In this document: positions 9,825 to 17,847 of the stretch, piece after piece
How the letters are laid out: each line of letters begins with the position of its first letter
Position numbering within the stretch: the stretch's first letter is position 1
From: an uncultured SAR86 cluster bacterium
GTDB taxonomy: Bacteria > Pseudomonadota > Gammaproteobacteria > Magnimaribacterales > AG-339-G14
DNA length: 54,527 nt
Direction of reading: 5' to 3'
Assembly: GCA_902578495.1 (NCBI GenBank)
Contig: CACHCY010000006.1
Span: 1 to 54,527, forward strand
Position numbers and translations under genes: made by a program
The notes under the pieces: model-generated
Told to the model about the DNA's origin: nothing
What the model saw: only the letters and a program-made list of their open reading frames with translations
Database searches by the model: none

Positions 9825-9914
9825 GGAGAGATGGCAGAGTGGTCGAATGCGCTCGCTTGGAAAGCGGGTAAGGGGGAAACTCCTTCAAGGGTTCGAATCC
9901 CTTTCTCTCCGCCA
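9825..9914 (+). tRNA. tRNA-Ser (anticodon GGA)
   Basis: The 90-base gene folds as a class II tRNA with a long variable arm. The acceptor stem GGAGAGA pairs perfectly with TCTCTCC, the discriminator is G, and CCA is encoded at 9912-9914. The anticodon stem CTCGC/GCGGG encloses loop TTGGAAA, giving anticodon GGA, which reads UCC/UCU. The T-arm has GGTTCGAATCC. It lies 2 bases after a stop codon and 8 bases before a start codon, so it is either embedded in a longer transcript or has its promoter inside the upstream gene. Confidence 0.97.
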
Positions 9915-9922
9915 TCACTAAA

Positions 9923-10777
9923 ATGGAATATATAGATTCAAAATATTTTAGTTACGCTGATCCGGATGATCCTTATCTAAAAAGGTTAATCATTAGGGCT
10001 ATTGAAAGTCTTTCAGGTCAACCTGAGCTCTATAAACTCTATAACGAATATCAAAGATCTCCAGAGTTATATAAAAATTTTTGGGAAGGAAGCGTTAAGA
10101 AGTTGAATTTGAATGTAAATTTTTCTGAAGAAGCTTTAAAACAGATACCCAAAGAAGGTCCGCTTGTAGTTGTTGCCAACCATCCTTTTGGAGTATTGGA
10201 TGGGTTAGTTATCTGTTGGTTAATGAGCCTTGTAAGAGATGATTTTAAAGTTCTAACTCATTCCTTACTGCTTAGAGCGCCTGAGACTAAGGGATATCTT
10301 CTGCCAGTTGATTTTGCATTAACGAAAGAAGCTCTTAAGACAAATTTAGAAACTAGAAAACTTTCTAGAGAATTTCTCTCGAACGGAGGATCACTTGTTA
10401 TTTTTCCAAGTGGATGTGTGTCAACTAAGATGAAAATGAGCGAAAAAATTGCTTTTGATTGTGAGTGGAAAGTATTCACCTCTAGGCTTGTTAAACAAAC
10501 TGATGCAACGATAGTTCCTATTTATTTTCAAGGTCAAAATTCTGACTTATTTCACTTAGCTAGTCGTTTTGGATTAATGTTGAGATCTGCGCTTTTATTT
10601 AGAGAAGTAAGAAGAAGAATGGGCACTGATGTTCCCGTGACGATTGGTAAACCATTAAAACTGAAAGATTTTGAAGAAAATATATCTAACCAAGATCTGG
10701 TAAAAAGTTTAAGAACTTTAACCTATTCTTTAGACCCTGACTTACCTCCAGATCCTCCTCTTGGCATGGAGTTATAA
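9923..10777 (+). CDS. PlsC-like lysophospholipid acyltransferase
   Basis: The 284-residue protein carries VVVANHPFGVLDGLV at about residues 83-97, an HX5D version of the glycerolipid acyltransferase HX4D catalytic motif, and a downstream LVIFPSGCVS block equivalent to the glycerol-phosphate-binding FPEG region. This layout is seen in COG3176-type acyltransferases related to ornithine-lipid OlsA-like enzymes and so-called putative hemolysins. Likely role: acyl transfer to a lysolipid at the inner membrane. The ATG is 8 bases after the CCA of tRNA-Ser, with no Shine-Dalgarno sequence in between. Exact acceptor unknown. Confidence 0.82.
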   Translation: MEYIDSKYFSYADPDDPYLKRLIIRAIESLSGQPELYKLYNEYQRSPELYKNFWEGSVKKLNLNVNFSEEALKQIPKEGPLVVVANHPFGVLDGLVICWLMSLVRDDFKVLTHSLLLRAPETKGYLLPVDFALTKEALKTNLETRKLSREFLSNGGSLVIFPSGCVSTKMKMSEKIAFDCEWKVFTSRLVKQTDATIVPIYFQGQNSDLFHLASRFGLMLRSALLFREVRRRMGTDVPVTIGKPLKLKDFEENISNQDLVKSLRTLTYSLDPDLPPDPPLGMEL

Positions 10778-10862
10778 AAAATTCTAATTAATAGAATTAT
10801 AAATATCTTGAAAAATATTAGTTTTCCTAATAAATTAGAGTTATCAATATTTCTGGGGGGAG

Positions 10863-11027
10863 ATGTTAGTTTTAAGCAGAAAAAAAGATCAAAAGTTATT
10901 GATCGGCGAGAATGTAACTATTACTGTTCTTGAAATCAAGGGCAGCCAAGTTAGATTAGGAATTACTGCACCAAATCAAGTTCCAGTCCATCGAGAAGAG
11001 ATAGTATCTTTAGAGAAGACTACTTAA
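10863..11027 (+). CDS. csrA: CsrA/RsmA carbon storage regulator
   Basis: A 54-residue protein beginning [20 protein letters not shown] and containing VRLGITAP and VHREEI is CsrA. Leu4 and Arg44, the residues central to RNA binding in E. coli CsrA, are present. CsrA is a dimeric RNA-binding protein that recognises GGA motifs in mRNA leaders and blocks or promotes translation. The ATG directly follows a G-rich run (GGGGGGAG) with no normal spacer; the GGA inside it overlaps the ribosome site and could be an autoregulatory CsrA site. tRNA-Arg(ACG) follows, as near csrA in other gammaproteobacteria. Confidence 0.97.
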   Translation: MLVLSRKKDQKLLIGENVTITVLEIKGSQVRLGITAPNQVPVHREEIVSLEKTT

Positions 11028-11059
11028 CCCTTTCTACTTTATACTTAGATTTTTAACGG

Positions 11060-11136
11060 GCGCCCGTAGCTCAGTTGGATAGAGCACCAGGCTACGAACT
11101 TGGGTGTCGGAGGTTCGAATCCTTCCGGGCGTGCCA
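11060..11136 (+). tRNA. tRNA-Arg (anticodon ACG)
   Basis: The 77-base gene has acceptor stem GCGCCCG with CGGGCGT (terminal G-T pair), discriminator G and encoded CCA at 11134-11136. The anticodon stem CCAGG/CTTGG holds loop CTACGAA, giving ACG, which TadA normally edits to ICG to read CGU, CGC and CGA. The D-arm AGCTCAGTTGGATAGAGC and T-arm GGTTCGAATCC are canonical. TATACT at 11040-11045 is a possible -10 element for it. The P450 start codon is 22 bases downstream. Confidence 0.97.
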
Positions 11137-11158
11137 TTTTTTTGTAGTAAAATAAGTC

Positions 11159-12535
11159 ATGGCATTAGAATTAAATAGCAGCAAACAACCCTTCGTAGAG
11201 ATTAATTCTCCAAAATACAATCTTAAATTTACTTTTGAAAGAAATTTTGATTTAACGGATCTTATGCTTTTCACTAAGGGCGATGAACCATATCAGCATT
11301 TTGAAAACCTAAGAAAGAACGCACCGGTATATTTTCATGAAACTGGCCCAGAAGATTCTGAACCTGGATTTTGGGTTTTAACAAAATATAAAGATATCGA
11401 GTTTGTATCAAAAAATCAGGAAATTTTTTCATCACAACTGGCTGGTGGAACTGCACTTACCCATGGTTTTGAACAACAAGATGATTTACCTTTATATAGA
11501 TCGACTATGGATCATATGCTCAGCCTAGATGGTATGTTGCATTTAAGTATGCGTAATCCACACATGGCTTTTTTTAATCCTAAGTACGTATCTAATTTAA
11601 GAAAAAAAGTAGAGCTTAAAGTTGATCAGCTGTTGGATCAAATTGCGCCTTTGGGAAGATGTAATCTTGTTGAGGCAGTCTCTGCAGAAGTCCCAATGTT
11701 TACTTTGTGTGAAATGCTAGGAGTTCCTGAGGAAGATAGACCTAAAATCATCGAATGGATGAAATTTCTTGAAATGGCCCAACTTATTGCTGCAACTCAA
11801 GCAGCAGAAAAAGGCGATATTGAATTTTCTGAAGAGCATACTCAAGCAGCTCCTGATCCTGCTCTAGTAGAAATGTTTACTAATATGGTCGCAGAAATGT
11901 TTGATTATGGTAGGACTATTCTTGAATCTAGAAGAAAGAATCCTAAAGATGATCTTTTGTCTGTGATTGCAAACATTGAAGTTGAAGGAGAAAAACTACC
12001 CAATGAATATTTAGATGGTTCCTGGTTGTTAATTATTTTTGCAGGAAATGATACGACAAGAAATTCTATCAGCGGAACGATGAATTTATTGTCTGAAAAT
12101 CCTGATCAAAAAAACCTAGTTTTGAATGATAAAAGTCTTTTACCAAATATGGTTCATGAATCAATTCGAATGGTATCTCCTGTAAGGTACATGAGAAGAA
12201 CTACTAAAAGCGATACCCAGATTGGAGATCAAGAGATAGGACCAAATGAAAAGGTTTCATTATGGTACGGCGCTGCAAATAGAGATCCAGAAATTTTTAC
12301 TGATCCTGATAAATATGATGTAACTAGAGAGAATGCTAAAAAACATCTTGCCTTTGGTTACGGACGTCACTTATGTCTAGGTAAACATACGGCTAACATG
12401 CAGTTGGAAGTTGTCTATGAAAAAATATTCTCAAGGTTTCCTGAAATGGAACAGGACGGAGAAATGATTTTAACTCCAAATAATTTTGTAAACTCCATCC
12501 AAGACGTACCAGTTAAGTTTAATCCGCAAAAGTAA
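11159..12535 (+). CDS. Cytochrome P450
   Basis: This 458-residue soluble bacterial-type P450 has the I-helix oxygen-activation motif AGNDTT (295-300), the K-helix ESIR (ExxR, 334-337) and the heme-binding loop FGYGRHLCLG (399-408) with Cys406 as thiolate ligand. It lacks a membrane anchor, as usual for class I bacterial P450s that take electrons from a ferredoxin; no ferredoxin or reductase gene is adjacent. The helix C region reads LDGMLHLSMR where many bacterial P450s have DPPEHTRLR, a mild divergence. The genes for two steroid-reductase-like membrane proteins follow at 9 bases. No Shine-Dalgarno sequence precedes the ATG, which lies 22 bases after tRNA-Arg. Confidence 0.95.
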   Translation: MALELNSSKQPFVEINSPKYNLKFTFERNFDLTDLMLFTKGDEPYQHFENLRKNAPVYFHETGPEDSEPGFWVLTKYKDIEFVSKNQEIFSSQLAGGTALTHGFEQQDDLPLYRSTMDHMLSLDGMLHLSMRNPHMAFFNPKYVSNLRKKVELKVDQLLDQIAPLGRCNLVEAVSAEVPMFTLCEMLGVPEEDRPKIIEWMKFLEMAQLIAATQAAEKGDIEFSEEHTQAAPDPALVEMFTNMVAEMFDYGRTILESRRKNPKDDLLSVIANIEVEGEKLPNEYLDGSWLLIIFAGNDTTRNSISGTMNLLSENPDQKNLVLNDKSLLPNMVHESIRMVSPVRYMRRTTKSDTQIGDQEIGPNEKVSLWYGAANRDPEIFTDPDKYDVTRENAKKHLAFGYGRHLCLGKHTANMQLEVVYEKIFSRFPEMEQDGEMILTPNNFVNSIQDVPVKFNPQK

Positions 12536-12544
12536 TCCTTAATT

Positions 12545-13414
12545 ATGAAGTCCCATCATATTTTATGTATTTTTTGTTATTCGCTTAGCCTTGCAGCTGC
12601 AGCAGTTAGTTTAAGTGCTACCGATGCATTTGGATTACATTTATGGGTTGATATCGTCATTGCGCATGTTGTTAGCACTTTAGTAATTTTTTTATTTAGT
12701 ACCTTTTATTCTAATTCTAGCTTGTATGATCCTTATTGGTCTGTAGCGCCAGTTCCTATTTACTTTTTCGTTGCTTTATCTGATGAAAATGGGATTAACC
12801 TAGAACGTATTTTTCTGGTAGGTATCCCGGTCTGTTATTGGGCATTCAGATTGACTCATAATTGGTTACGCACTTGGCCAGGTTTATCCAAAGAAGATTT
12901 TAGATATGTAAATTTGTATGAAACTTTTGGATCCTTCAAGTGGTTTATAAATCTTTTTGGCATTCATCTTTTTCCTACTTTGATTGTAAATTTGTGTCTG
13001 TTTCCTTTGTATTTTTATTTTATTGAAAACTCAGCAGATGTAAGTTCACTTGATTATTTAATATGTTTTTTTACTCTCTCCATGGTTTTGCTTGAACAGA
13101 TATCCGATGAACAAATGCATATTTTTAAAGCGAATATTGAGAATAAAGGAAAGACCATGAATGAGGGTTTATGGAAATATTCTCGTCATCCAAACTACCT
13201 TGGTGAAGTGGGTTTTTGGTTTGGATTATGTGCTTTTGGATTAATCGGCTCTAATGGCTCTATTCTTCTTTTGATTTGCCCTATAGCAATGTTATTGATG
13301 TTTATGTTTGCATCTATTCCAATGATGGATAACAGAAGCTTAGAAAATAGACCTGATTATGCAGACTATATGAAAAAAACTTCCTCTTTAATGCTTTTTC
13401 CAAGCAAAAAATGA
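12545..13414 (+). CDS. DUF1295 membrane protein, steroid 5-alpha-reductase-like fold
   Basis: The 289-residue polytopic membrane protein (about seven helices) has the DUF1295 signatures LYDPYWSVAPV (60-70) and YSRHPNYLGEVGFWFG (212-227). DUF1295 belongs to the steroid 5-alpha-reductase / isoprenylcysteine methyltransferase-like membrane fold, whose C-terminal part binds NADPH or another cofactor. Bacterial members are largely uncharacterised. It overlaps the following SRD5A-like gene by 4 bases (ATGA) and follows the P450 by 9 bases, so the three are probably one operon. A reductase role on a lipid or terpenoid substrate is an inference. Confidence 0.85.
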   Translation: MKSHHILCIFCYSLSLAAAAVSLSATDAFGLHLWVDIVIAHVVSTLVIFLFSTFYSNSSLYDPYWSVAPVPIYFFVALSDENGINLERIFLVGIPVCYWAFRLTHNWLRTWPGLSKEDFRYVNLYETFGSFKWFINLFGIHLFPTLIVNLCLFPLYFYFIENSADVSSLDYLICFFTLSMVLLEQISDEQMHIFKANIENKGKTMNEGLWKYSRHPNYLGEVGFWFGLCAFGLIGSNGSILLLICPIAMLLMFMFASIPMMDNRSLENRPDYADYMKKTSSLMLFPSKK

Positions 13415-14157
13415 CTACTCATCAATTAGTAATGCTGGTTTGGAGCTTGGTAGGCCTGTCAGTATTTATTTATTTATTTTTCCAGACAGCGCCTTATGGC
13501 AGACATCAAGAAAAAGGGTGGGGCTTTGAAATAAGTTCTCGATGGGGCTGGATCCTTATGGAATCTCCAGCTTTCTATTTAATGTTAATTTTCTTGATAT
13601 TGAATTTTTCAAATAGTTCAAATTTTTCAATTTTTGCATCCATCTTATTTATGATTCATTACTTTAATAGAAGTTTCATTTGGCCAATTAGAGCAAGAAT
13701 AAAAAATAAGAGCATGCCAGTGACTATAGCTCTATCTGCATTTCTATTTAATTTCGTTAATGTTTACATCCAAGGATCTTGGCTGTTTTATATATCAGAC
13801 TATGCATCTAGCCATTTTATTTCTGTTCCTTTTTTCTTGGGTCTTAGTCTTTTTTTTACTGGAATGTTCATAAATATTAAATCAGATGAAATTTTGTTTT
13901 CTCTAAGAAAGAAAAATGAAGGATATCAAGTGCCGAAAGGCTTCATGTATAAATATGTATCCTGTCCGAATTATTTAGGTGAGTTTATAGAATGGTTGGG
14001 TTGGGCAATAATGACATTTAGCACAGCCGGTTTTGTATTTTTTTTCTGGACCGTAGCTAATTTACTACCAAGAGCTGTTGCCAACCACAAGTGGTATAAA
14101 GAAAACTTTGAAGATTATCCTAAAGATAGGAAAGCTGTAATTCCTAAACTTTTATAG
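13411..14157 (+). CDS. Steroid 5-alpha-reductase (SRD5A1/2-like) membrane enzyme
   Basis: The 248-residue, roughly seven-helix protein matches human SRD5A1/2 from end to end: APYGRH near 27-32, RWGWILMESPAF (44-55), IHYFNRSFIWP (82-92), GMFINIKSDEILFSLRK (151-167), YVSCPNYLGEFIEWLGWA (182-199) and NHKWYKENFEDYPKDRKAVIP (225-245). Glu51 and Tyr84 align with the SRD5A2 catalytic Glu57 and Tyr91, and Asn155, Ser158 and Asp159 with the NADPH-site segment. The family reduces delta-4 double bonds of 3-oxo steroids with NADPH; polyprenol and enoyl-lipid reductases share the fold. It overlaps the DUF1295 gene and, at its 3' end, a convergent small ORF by 6 bases. Confidence 0.9.
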   Translation: MTTHQLVMLVWSLVGLSVFIYLFFQTAPYGRHQEKGWGFEISSRWGWILMESPAFYLMLIFLILNFSNSSNFSIFASILFMIHYFNRSFIWPIRARIKNKSMPVTIALSAFLFNFVNVYIQGSWLFYISDYASSHFISVPFFLGLSLFFTGMFINIKSDEILFSLRKKNEGYQVPKGFMYKYVSCPNYLGEFIEWLGWAIMTFSTAGFVFFFWTVANLLPRAVANHKWYKENFEDYPKDRKAVIPKLL

Positions 14158-14325
14158 TTTTTCTTCCAGATTCTCTATTCTCTTTTCCAGTTCAGAAATC
14201 TTTTTGAGAATTTCATTAATTTCATCACTTTTTGCAAAACCAGCGCTTTGAATATATTTTTCTAAAGCAGGTTTTAGCATTTTTTCTATATTTTTAATGT
14301 CTTTAGCAATAGTAAAAGGATTCAT
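14152..14325 (-). CDS. Small coiled-coil protein (57 aa), unknown function
   Basis: A minus-strand ORF runs from ATG (14325) to TAA (14152) and encodes 57 residues. It starts MNPFTIAKDIKNIEKMLKPA and ends with a clear heptad run EILKKISELEKRIENLEEK, a predicted parallel coiled coil. It has no membrane segment or signal peptide. It fills the only sizeable gap here, overlaps the SRD5A-like gene end by 6 bases and diverges from the membrane-protein gene at 14372. I do not recognise the family; phasin-like or UbiK-like accessory proteins share a coiled-coil C-terminus but no diagnostic motif is visible. Confidence 0.7.
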   Translation of the reverse strand: MNPFTIAKDIKNIEKMLKPALEKYIQSAGFAKSDEINEILKKISELEKRIENLEEKL

Positions 14326-14342
14326 AATTTTTGTAAGTTAAT

Positions 14343-14351
14343 TGTTATAAT
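14343..14351 (+). promoter_or_regulatory. Extended -10 promoter candidate
   Basis: The sequence TGTTATAAT at 14343-14351 is a perfect extended -10 element (TGnTATAAT). No good -35 is visible, which such promoters do not need. It would start transcription about 20 bases before the ATG at 14372 and leave room for the GAGGGAG ribosome site at about 14362. Confidence 0.5.
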
Positions 14352-14371
14352 TTTAACATTCAGAGGGAGAA

Positions 14372-14770
14372 ATGGACTTAACAACAAAAGTTATTTTGAT
14401 TGTCTTATTTGTGTTTTTTGCAACACTCTCTCTTTTTTTTATTATCGATCCTAATTTATTTAGCGTTTTTCCTGGCGCGGGTTTTACTGAGGAGGAAATG
14501 TACGAATGGAGATTACGAACAATCATTCCTTCTCTTTATCTTACAATTTGTTATTTCATTTACAGATTTTTTGCGGGAAAAAATCCAACTTCAACTTTGT
14601 GGCCTATTTATATTGTGATAACTTCATTCGCAATTACCCAGTTTATAGCTTTTTTCTTTATGGGAATTTCAATTGCTCAAATCTTCTGCTTTCTAATAAC
14701 AATCGGTACAGCTTTTGTCCTTAGAATGGCTGATTTAAAAAGAAGCAGGCAAATAATAGGTAGATTCTAA
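14372..14770 (+). CDS. Small four-helix membrane protein, unknown
   Basis: The 132-residue protein has four hydrophobic helices (about 5-26, 50-66, 76-97 and 100-117) and a basic C-terminal tail (LKRSRQ), consistent with an inner-membrane protein. No catalytic motif is visible and I do not recognise the family. It has a good ribosome site (GAGGGAG) and a candidate extended -10 promoter just upstream, so it may begin a transcript that runs into the MDR oxidoreductase gene 2 bases after its stop. Confidence 0.75.
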   Translation: MDLTTKVILIVLFVFFATLSLFFIIDPNLFSVFPGAGFTEEEMYEWRLRTIIPSLYLTICYFIYRFFAGKNPTSTLWPIYIVITSFAITQFIAFFFMGISIAQIFCFLITIGTAFVLRMADLKRSRQIIGRF

Positions 14771-14772
14771 CA

Positions 14773-15780
14773 GTGTCTCTTCAAGCTCAAGGACTGCTCT
14801 GTCAATATTTATCCGAAGATATGTCTGGAATTAATTTGGGAACTTTAGAGTTACCACAAATTGAAAAAGATTTAGTAAAAATAAAAATATCACACGCTTC
14901 ATTAAATTTTCCTGATTGGTTGATGTCCCAAGGTAAATATCAAAGAAAACCAGAATTACCATTTTTTTTAGGTATGGAAGGTTCTGGAATCATAGAATCT
15001 GTTGGTCCGGATGCAAAAGAGTTGCAAACTGGTGATGAAGTAATGTTTGGCGGCTGGGGTCATGGAGCAATGGCTAACTATATTGTTTTACCTGCATCCA
15101 AAATAACAAAGAAACCTAGCGCTTTAAATATGGCAGAAGCAGCTGCATTCGCTACTGCCTACACTACTGCATACGTCTCATTAATTAGGAGAGGGGAAAT
15201 GAAACCTGATGATGTTGTTCTTATTCATGGTTCTTCAGGTGGAGTAGGTATGGCAGCTGTTCAACTTGCAAAAATGTTTGGCAATACGGTAATCGCAACA
15301 GGAACATCTGATAAGAAACTTGAAATTGTTAAATCTTGGGGGGCAGATCATGTCTTAAATACTTTGAAAGATGGATCTACTGCTTTTAGAGAAGAAGTTA
15401 AAGATTTAACCGATGGAAAAGGAGCTGATGTTATCTACGATCCAGTAGGGGGAGATGTTTTTGACGAGTCCATTCGTTGTATAAATTGGAATGGAAGATT
15501 ATTAATTGTTGGTTTCACGAGCGGAAGATTGCCTAGCCTGCCAGTAAATATAGCTCTGATAAAAGGTTTTTCCGTAATTGGCGTTAGAGCCGGTGAATAC
15601 GGTATTCGAGATCCTGAAAAGGGTGCAGAAACGAAAAAAATTATCCATGAACTTGCAGAGACGGGAAATTTTAAGCCATATATATGTAAAGAATTTAATC
15701 TAACTGATGCAAAAGATGCCTTGGAATATTTATCTGAAAGAAAATTAGTTGGAAAAGTGGTTATAAAAAATAATTTATGA
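14773..15780 (+). CDS. Quinone-oxidoreductase-like MDR (zinc-independent)
   Basis: The 335-residue enzyme is a medium-chain dehydrogenase/reductase of the NADPH:quinone oxidoreductase group. It has the N-terminal GroES-like domain (SHASLNFPDWLMSQGKYQ, EGSGIIESVGPDAKE) and a Rossmann domain with HGSSGGVGMAAVQLAK (about 154-169). Zinc-ligand cysteines are absent, as expected for this group. Members reduce quinones or the double bond of enoyl compounds with NADPH. It starts at GTG 2 bases after the membrane-protein gene and overlaps the MFS gene by 4 bases, placing it in the operon following the P450/5-alpha-reductase genes. Confidence 0.88.
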   Translation: MSLQAQGLLCQYLSEDMSGINLGTLELPQIEKDLVKIKISHASLNFPDWLMSQGKYQRKPELPFFLGMEGSGIIESVGPDAKELQTGDEVMFGGWGHGAMANYIVLPASKITKKPSALNMAEAAAFATAYTTAYVSLIRRGEMKPDDVVLIHGSSGGVGMAAVQLAKMFGNTVIATGTSDKKLEIVKSWGADHVLNTLKDGSTAFREEVKDLTDGKGADVIYDPVGGDVFDESIRCINWNGRLLIVGFTSGRLPSLPVNIALIKGFSVIGVRAGEYGIRDPEKGAETKKIIHELAETGNFKPYICKEFNLTDAKDALEYLSERKLVGKVVIKNNL

Positions 15781-17060
15781 GTTACCTGTCGTCTAGGCTG
15801 TATGAGAATAAATCATACGGTTACTTTGTCCTAGGAGTTCTAACTACCGTTTACAGTTTTAACTTCATTGATAGACAGCTTCTAGTCATTCTTCAAGAAT
15901 CTATCAAGGCAGAAATGGGTTTATCTGATACTCAGCTTGGACTTTTGTCTGGTTTTTCTTTTGCAATATTTTATGTTTCTTTCGGTATTCCGTTAGCAAA
16001 ATTAGCCGATACTTGGATAAGAAGAGATGTCATAGCCATTTCTTTAACCATTTGGAGTTCGATGACGGCTGTAAGTGGGTTTGCTCAAAATTTTATTCAT
16101 CTATTGCTAGCAAGAATTGGTGTTGCTATTGGAGAAGCTGGCGGTAGCCCTCCAGCGCATGCTATGGTCTCTGATATTTTTAATCAGGAGCAAAGAGCAA
16201 CAGCTTTAGCGATTTACTCAACCGGTATTAATATTGGAATATTATTTGGTTTTCTTTTAGGCGGTTGGATAAATGAATTCTATGGATGGCGGACAGCATT
16301 CCTTGTTGTTGGACTTCCGGGGATAGCTTTAGCTATTTTCTTGAAATTAGCTGTAGCTGAGCCTGATAGAGGTATGGCTGAAGAAAAAGTTGACGATGGA
16401 AGTGCTCCAAAGCTCAAAGAGACACTCAAGCATCTATGGTCAAGAAAATCATTCAGACACCTTTCTATAGCTTGCGGGATTCATGCCTTTGTTTCCTACG
16501 GGGCAGGGAATTTCCTTCCCTCATTATTCTTAAGATTGCATGATATTGAGACGGGGGAACTGGGAACTTGGTTAGCATTAAGTTCTGTTGCAGGTGGAGT
16601 AGGAACCTTTATGGGTGGGTATCTCTCAGATAAATTAGGTAAGCAAGACCCTAGATGGTATCAATGGGTGCCTGCGATAACTACACTTATCTATCTTCCC
16701 TTTACTTTATTTATATATTTAACAGATCAAACTTACTTAGCTTTGATGACTACTTTTATCACAGGCATGCTATTCAATGCTTATTTAGCTCCAAATTTAG
16801 CAATAACTCACTCGTTGGTTGGATTAAGAATGAGGGCAATGTCCTCTGCGATATTATTCTTTATTCTTAATTTCATTGGTTTAGGATTTGGTCCAATGGT
16901 TATTGGCTTTGTCAGTGATATGATTAATCCAACTTACGGAATAGAGTCTATACGCTATGCGTTACTTATCATAATTCCTATTTCAACTGTATGGTCTGCC
17001 ACTCATTATTTTATTGCTGCCAAGCATATTAGAGATGATCTAGAATTAGCACCAAAATAA
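15777..17060 (+). CDS. Spinster-type MFS transporter
   Basis: The 427-residue protein has 12 predicted helices and the features of the MFS spinster family: an N-terminal NFIDRQLLVILQESIKAEMG block, LSDTQLGLLSGFSFAIFY, the loop LAKLADTWIRR (motif A variant) and RIGVAIGEAGGSPPAHAM. Eukaryotic spinster proteins move sphingolipids or lysolipids; bacterial ones are common beside catabolic genes and are often called hexuronate-like or aromatic/steroid transporters, mostly untested. It overlaps the MDR gene by 4 bases. Uptake or efflux of the substrate processed by the upstream enzymes is a reasonable inference. Confidence 0.88.
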   Translation: MSYLSSRLYENKSYGYFVLGVLTTVYSFNFIDRQLLVILQESIKAEMGLSDTQLGLLSGFSFAIFYVSFGIPLAKLADTWIRRDVIAISLTIWSSMTAVSGFAQNFIHLLLARIGVAIGEAGGSPPAHAMVSDIFNQEQRATALAIYSTGINIGILFGFLLGGWINEFYGWRTAFLVVGLPGIALAIFLKLAVAEPDRGMAEEKVDDGSAPKLKETLKHLWSRKSFRHLSIACGIHAFVSYGAGNFLPSLFLRLHDIETGELGTWLALSSVAGGVGTFMGGYLSDKLGKQDPRWYQWVPAITTLIYLPFTLFIYLTDQTYLALMTTFITGMLFNAYLAPNLAITHSLVGLRMRAMSSAILFFILNFIGLGFGPMVIGFVSDMINPTYGIESIRYALLIIIPISTVWSATHYFIAAKHIRDDLELAPK

Positions 17061-17061
17061 A

Positions 17062-17847
17062 ATGTCAAAAAAAATTCTAATATTTTTATCAATAGCTTTA
17101 TTTCTGTACTTGTTTGATTGGTTTCTAAACAATGATAATGAAAATATGATTTACGTTAGCGATAGCGACATTGATTTTCTGGTAGCTACTTGGAACGATC
17201 AAATGCAAAGACCCCCAAGTGAAGAAGAACTAAAGACCATTATAGAAAACTTTATACAAAACGAAGTTTTATATCGAGAAGCTTTGAAACTAAATTTAGA
17301 TAGAGGAGATATTATTGTTAAAAGAAGACTTGTTCAAAAATTAGGTTTTTTGAAACAAGAAGAAGGTGTGAAAATCCCGAATGATAATGAGTTAAAAAAA
17401 TTTTTTGATGAGAATAAAGGTGAATTTAGAATTCCTAAAAGGTTAAGTTTTAACCATATCTTTTTCTCTAAAGAGTCTCGCTCATTAAAGAAAGTAAGAC
17501 AATATCTTATAGATAAAAATATAAAGAGCGACCCATTTTTGTTAGGAAGAAATTTTTCAGATAAAACCATAAGACAAATACAGAGAGATTTTGGAGATAA
17601 ATTTGCTGCTTCATTAGATGAATTAACAACCCTCAAAAAAGATCTAATTATTGAATCAATTTATGGGTGGCATATAGTAAATGTATCTAACATTGAAGAT
17701 TCTTATTTGCCTGAGTTTAATTCCATCAAAGATAAACTTTTAGATACTTATTTATTAGTAAAAAAGGATGAAGTCTTAAAAAAGTATACAGAGGATTTAA
17801 TAAAATCTTACGACGTATCTTTAAGCAAAAAATATAGTTTTGAGTAA
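17062..17847 (+). CDS. Membrane-anchored PpiC-like peptidyl-prolyl isomerase
   Basis: The 261-residue protein has one N-terminal hydrophobic anchor (about 5-18), a SurA-like helical segment (EEELKTIIENFIQNEVLYREA) and a reduced parvulin-like region (RIPKRLSFNHIFFSK... GWHIVNVSNIEDSYLPEF, about 118-220). The GWHI...V pattern marks the end of the rotamase domain; the domain looks shortened, so catalytic activity is uncertain. Likely role: periplasmic folding helper. It overlaps by 8 bases with the HupE/UreJ-like gene, a pairing I know from other gammaproteobacteria. Confidence 0.8.
   Translation: MSKKILIFLSIALFLYLFDWFLNNDNENMIYVSDSDIDFLVATWNDQMQRPPSEEELKTIIENFIQNEVLYREALKLNLDRGDIIVKRRLVQKLGFLKQEEGVKIPNDNELKKFFDENKGEFRIPKRLSFNHIFFSKESRSLKKVRQYLIDKNIKSDPFLLGRNFSDKTIRQIQRDFGDKFAASLDELTTLKKDLIIESIYGWHIVNVSNIEDSYLPEFNSIKDKLLDTYLLVKKDEVLKKYTEDLIKSYDVSLSKKYSFE

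Noticed and set aside
11092..11274. Minus-strand ORF ending KWHARKDSNLRHPSS
   Set aside because: It is the antisense translation of tRNA-Arg and the P450 start; this phrase is a well-known spurious product of tRNA genes.
17334..17636. 100-residue minus-strand ORF
   Set aside because: Antisense to the PpiC-like gene, which is better supported by motifs and operon context.
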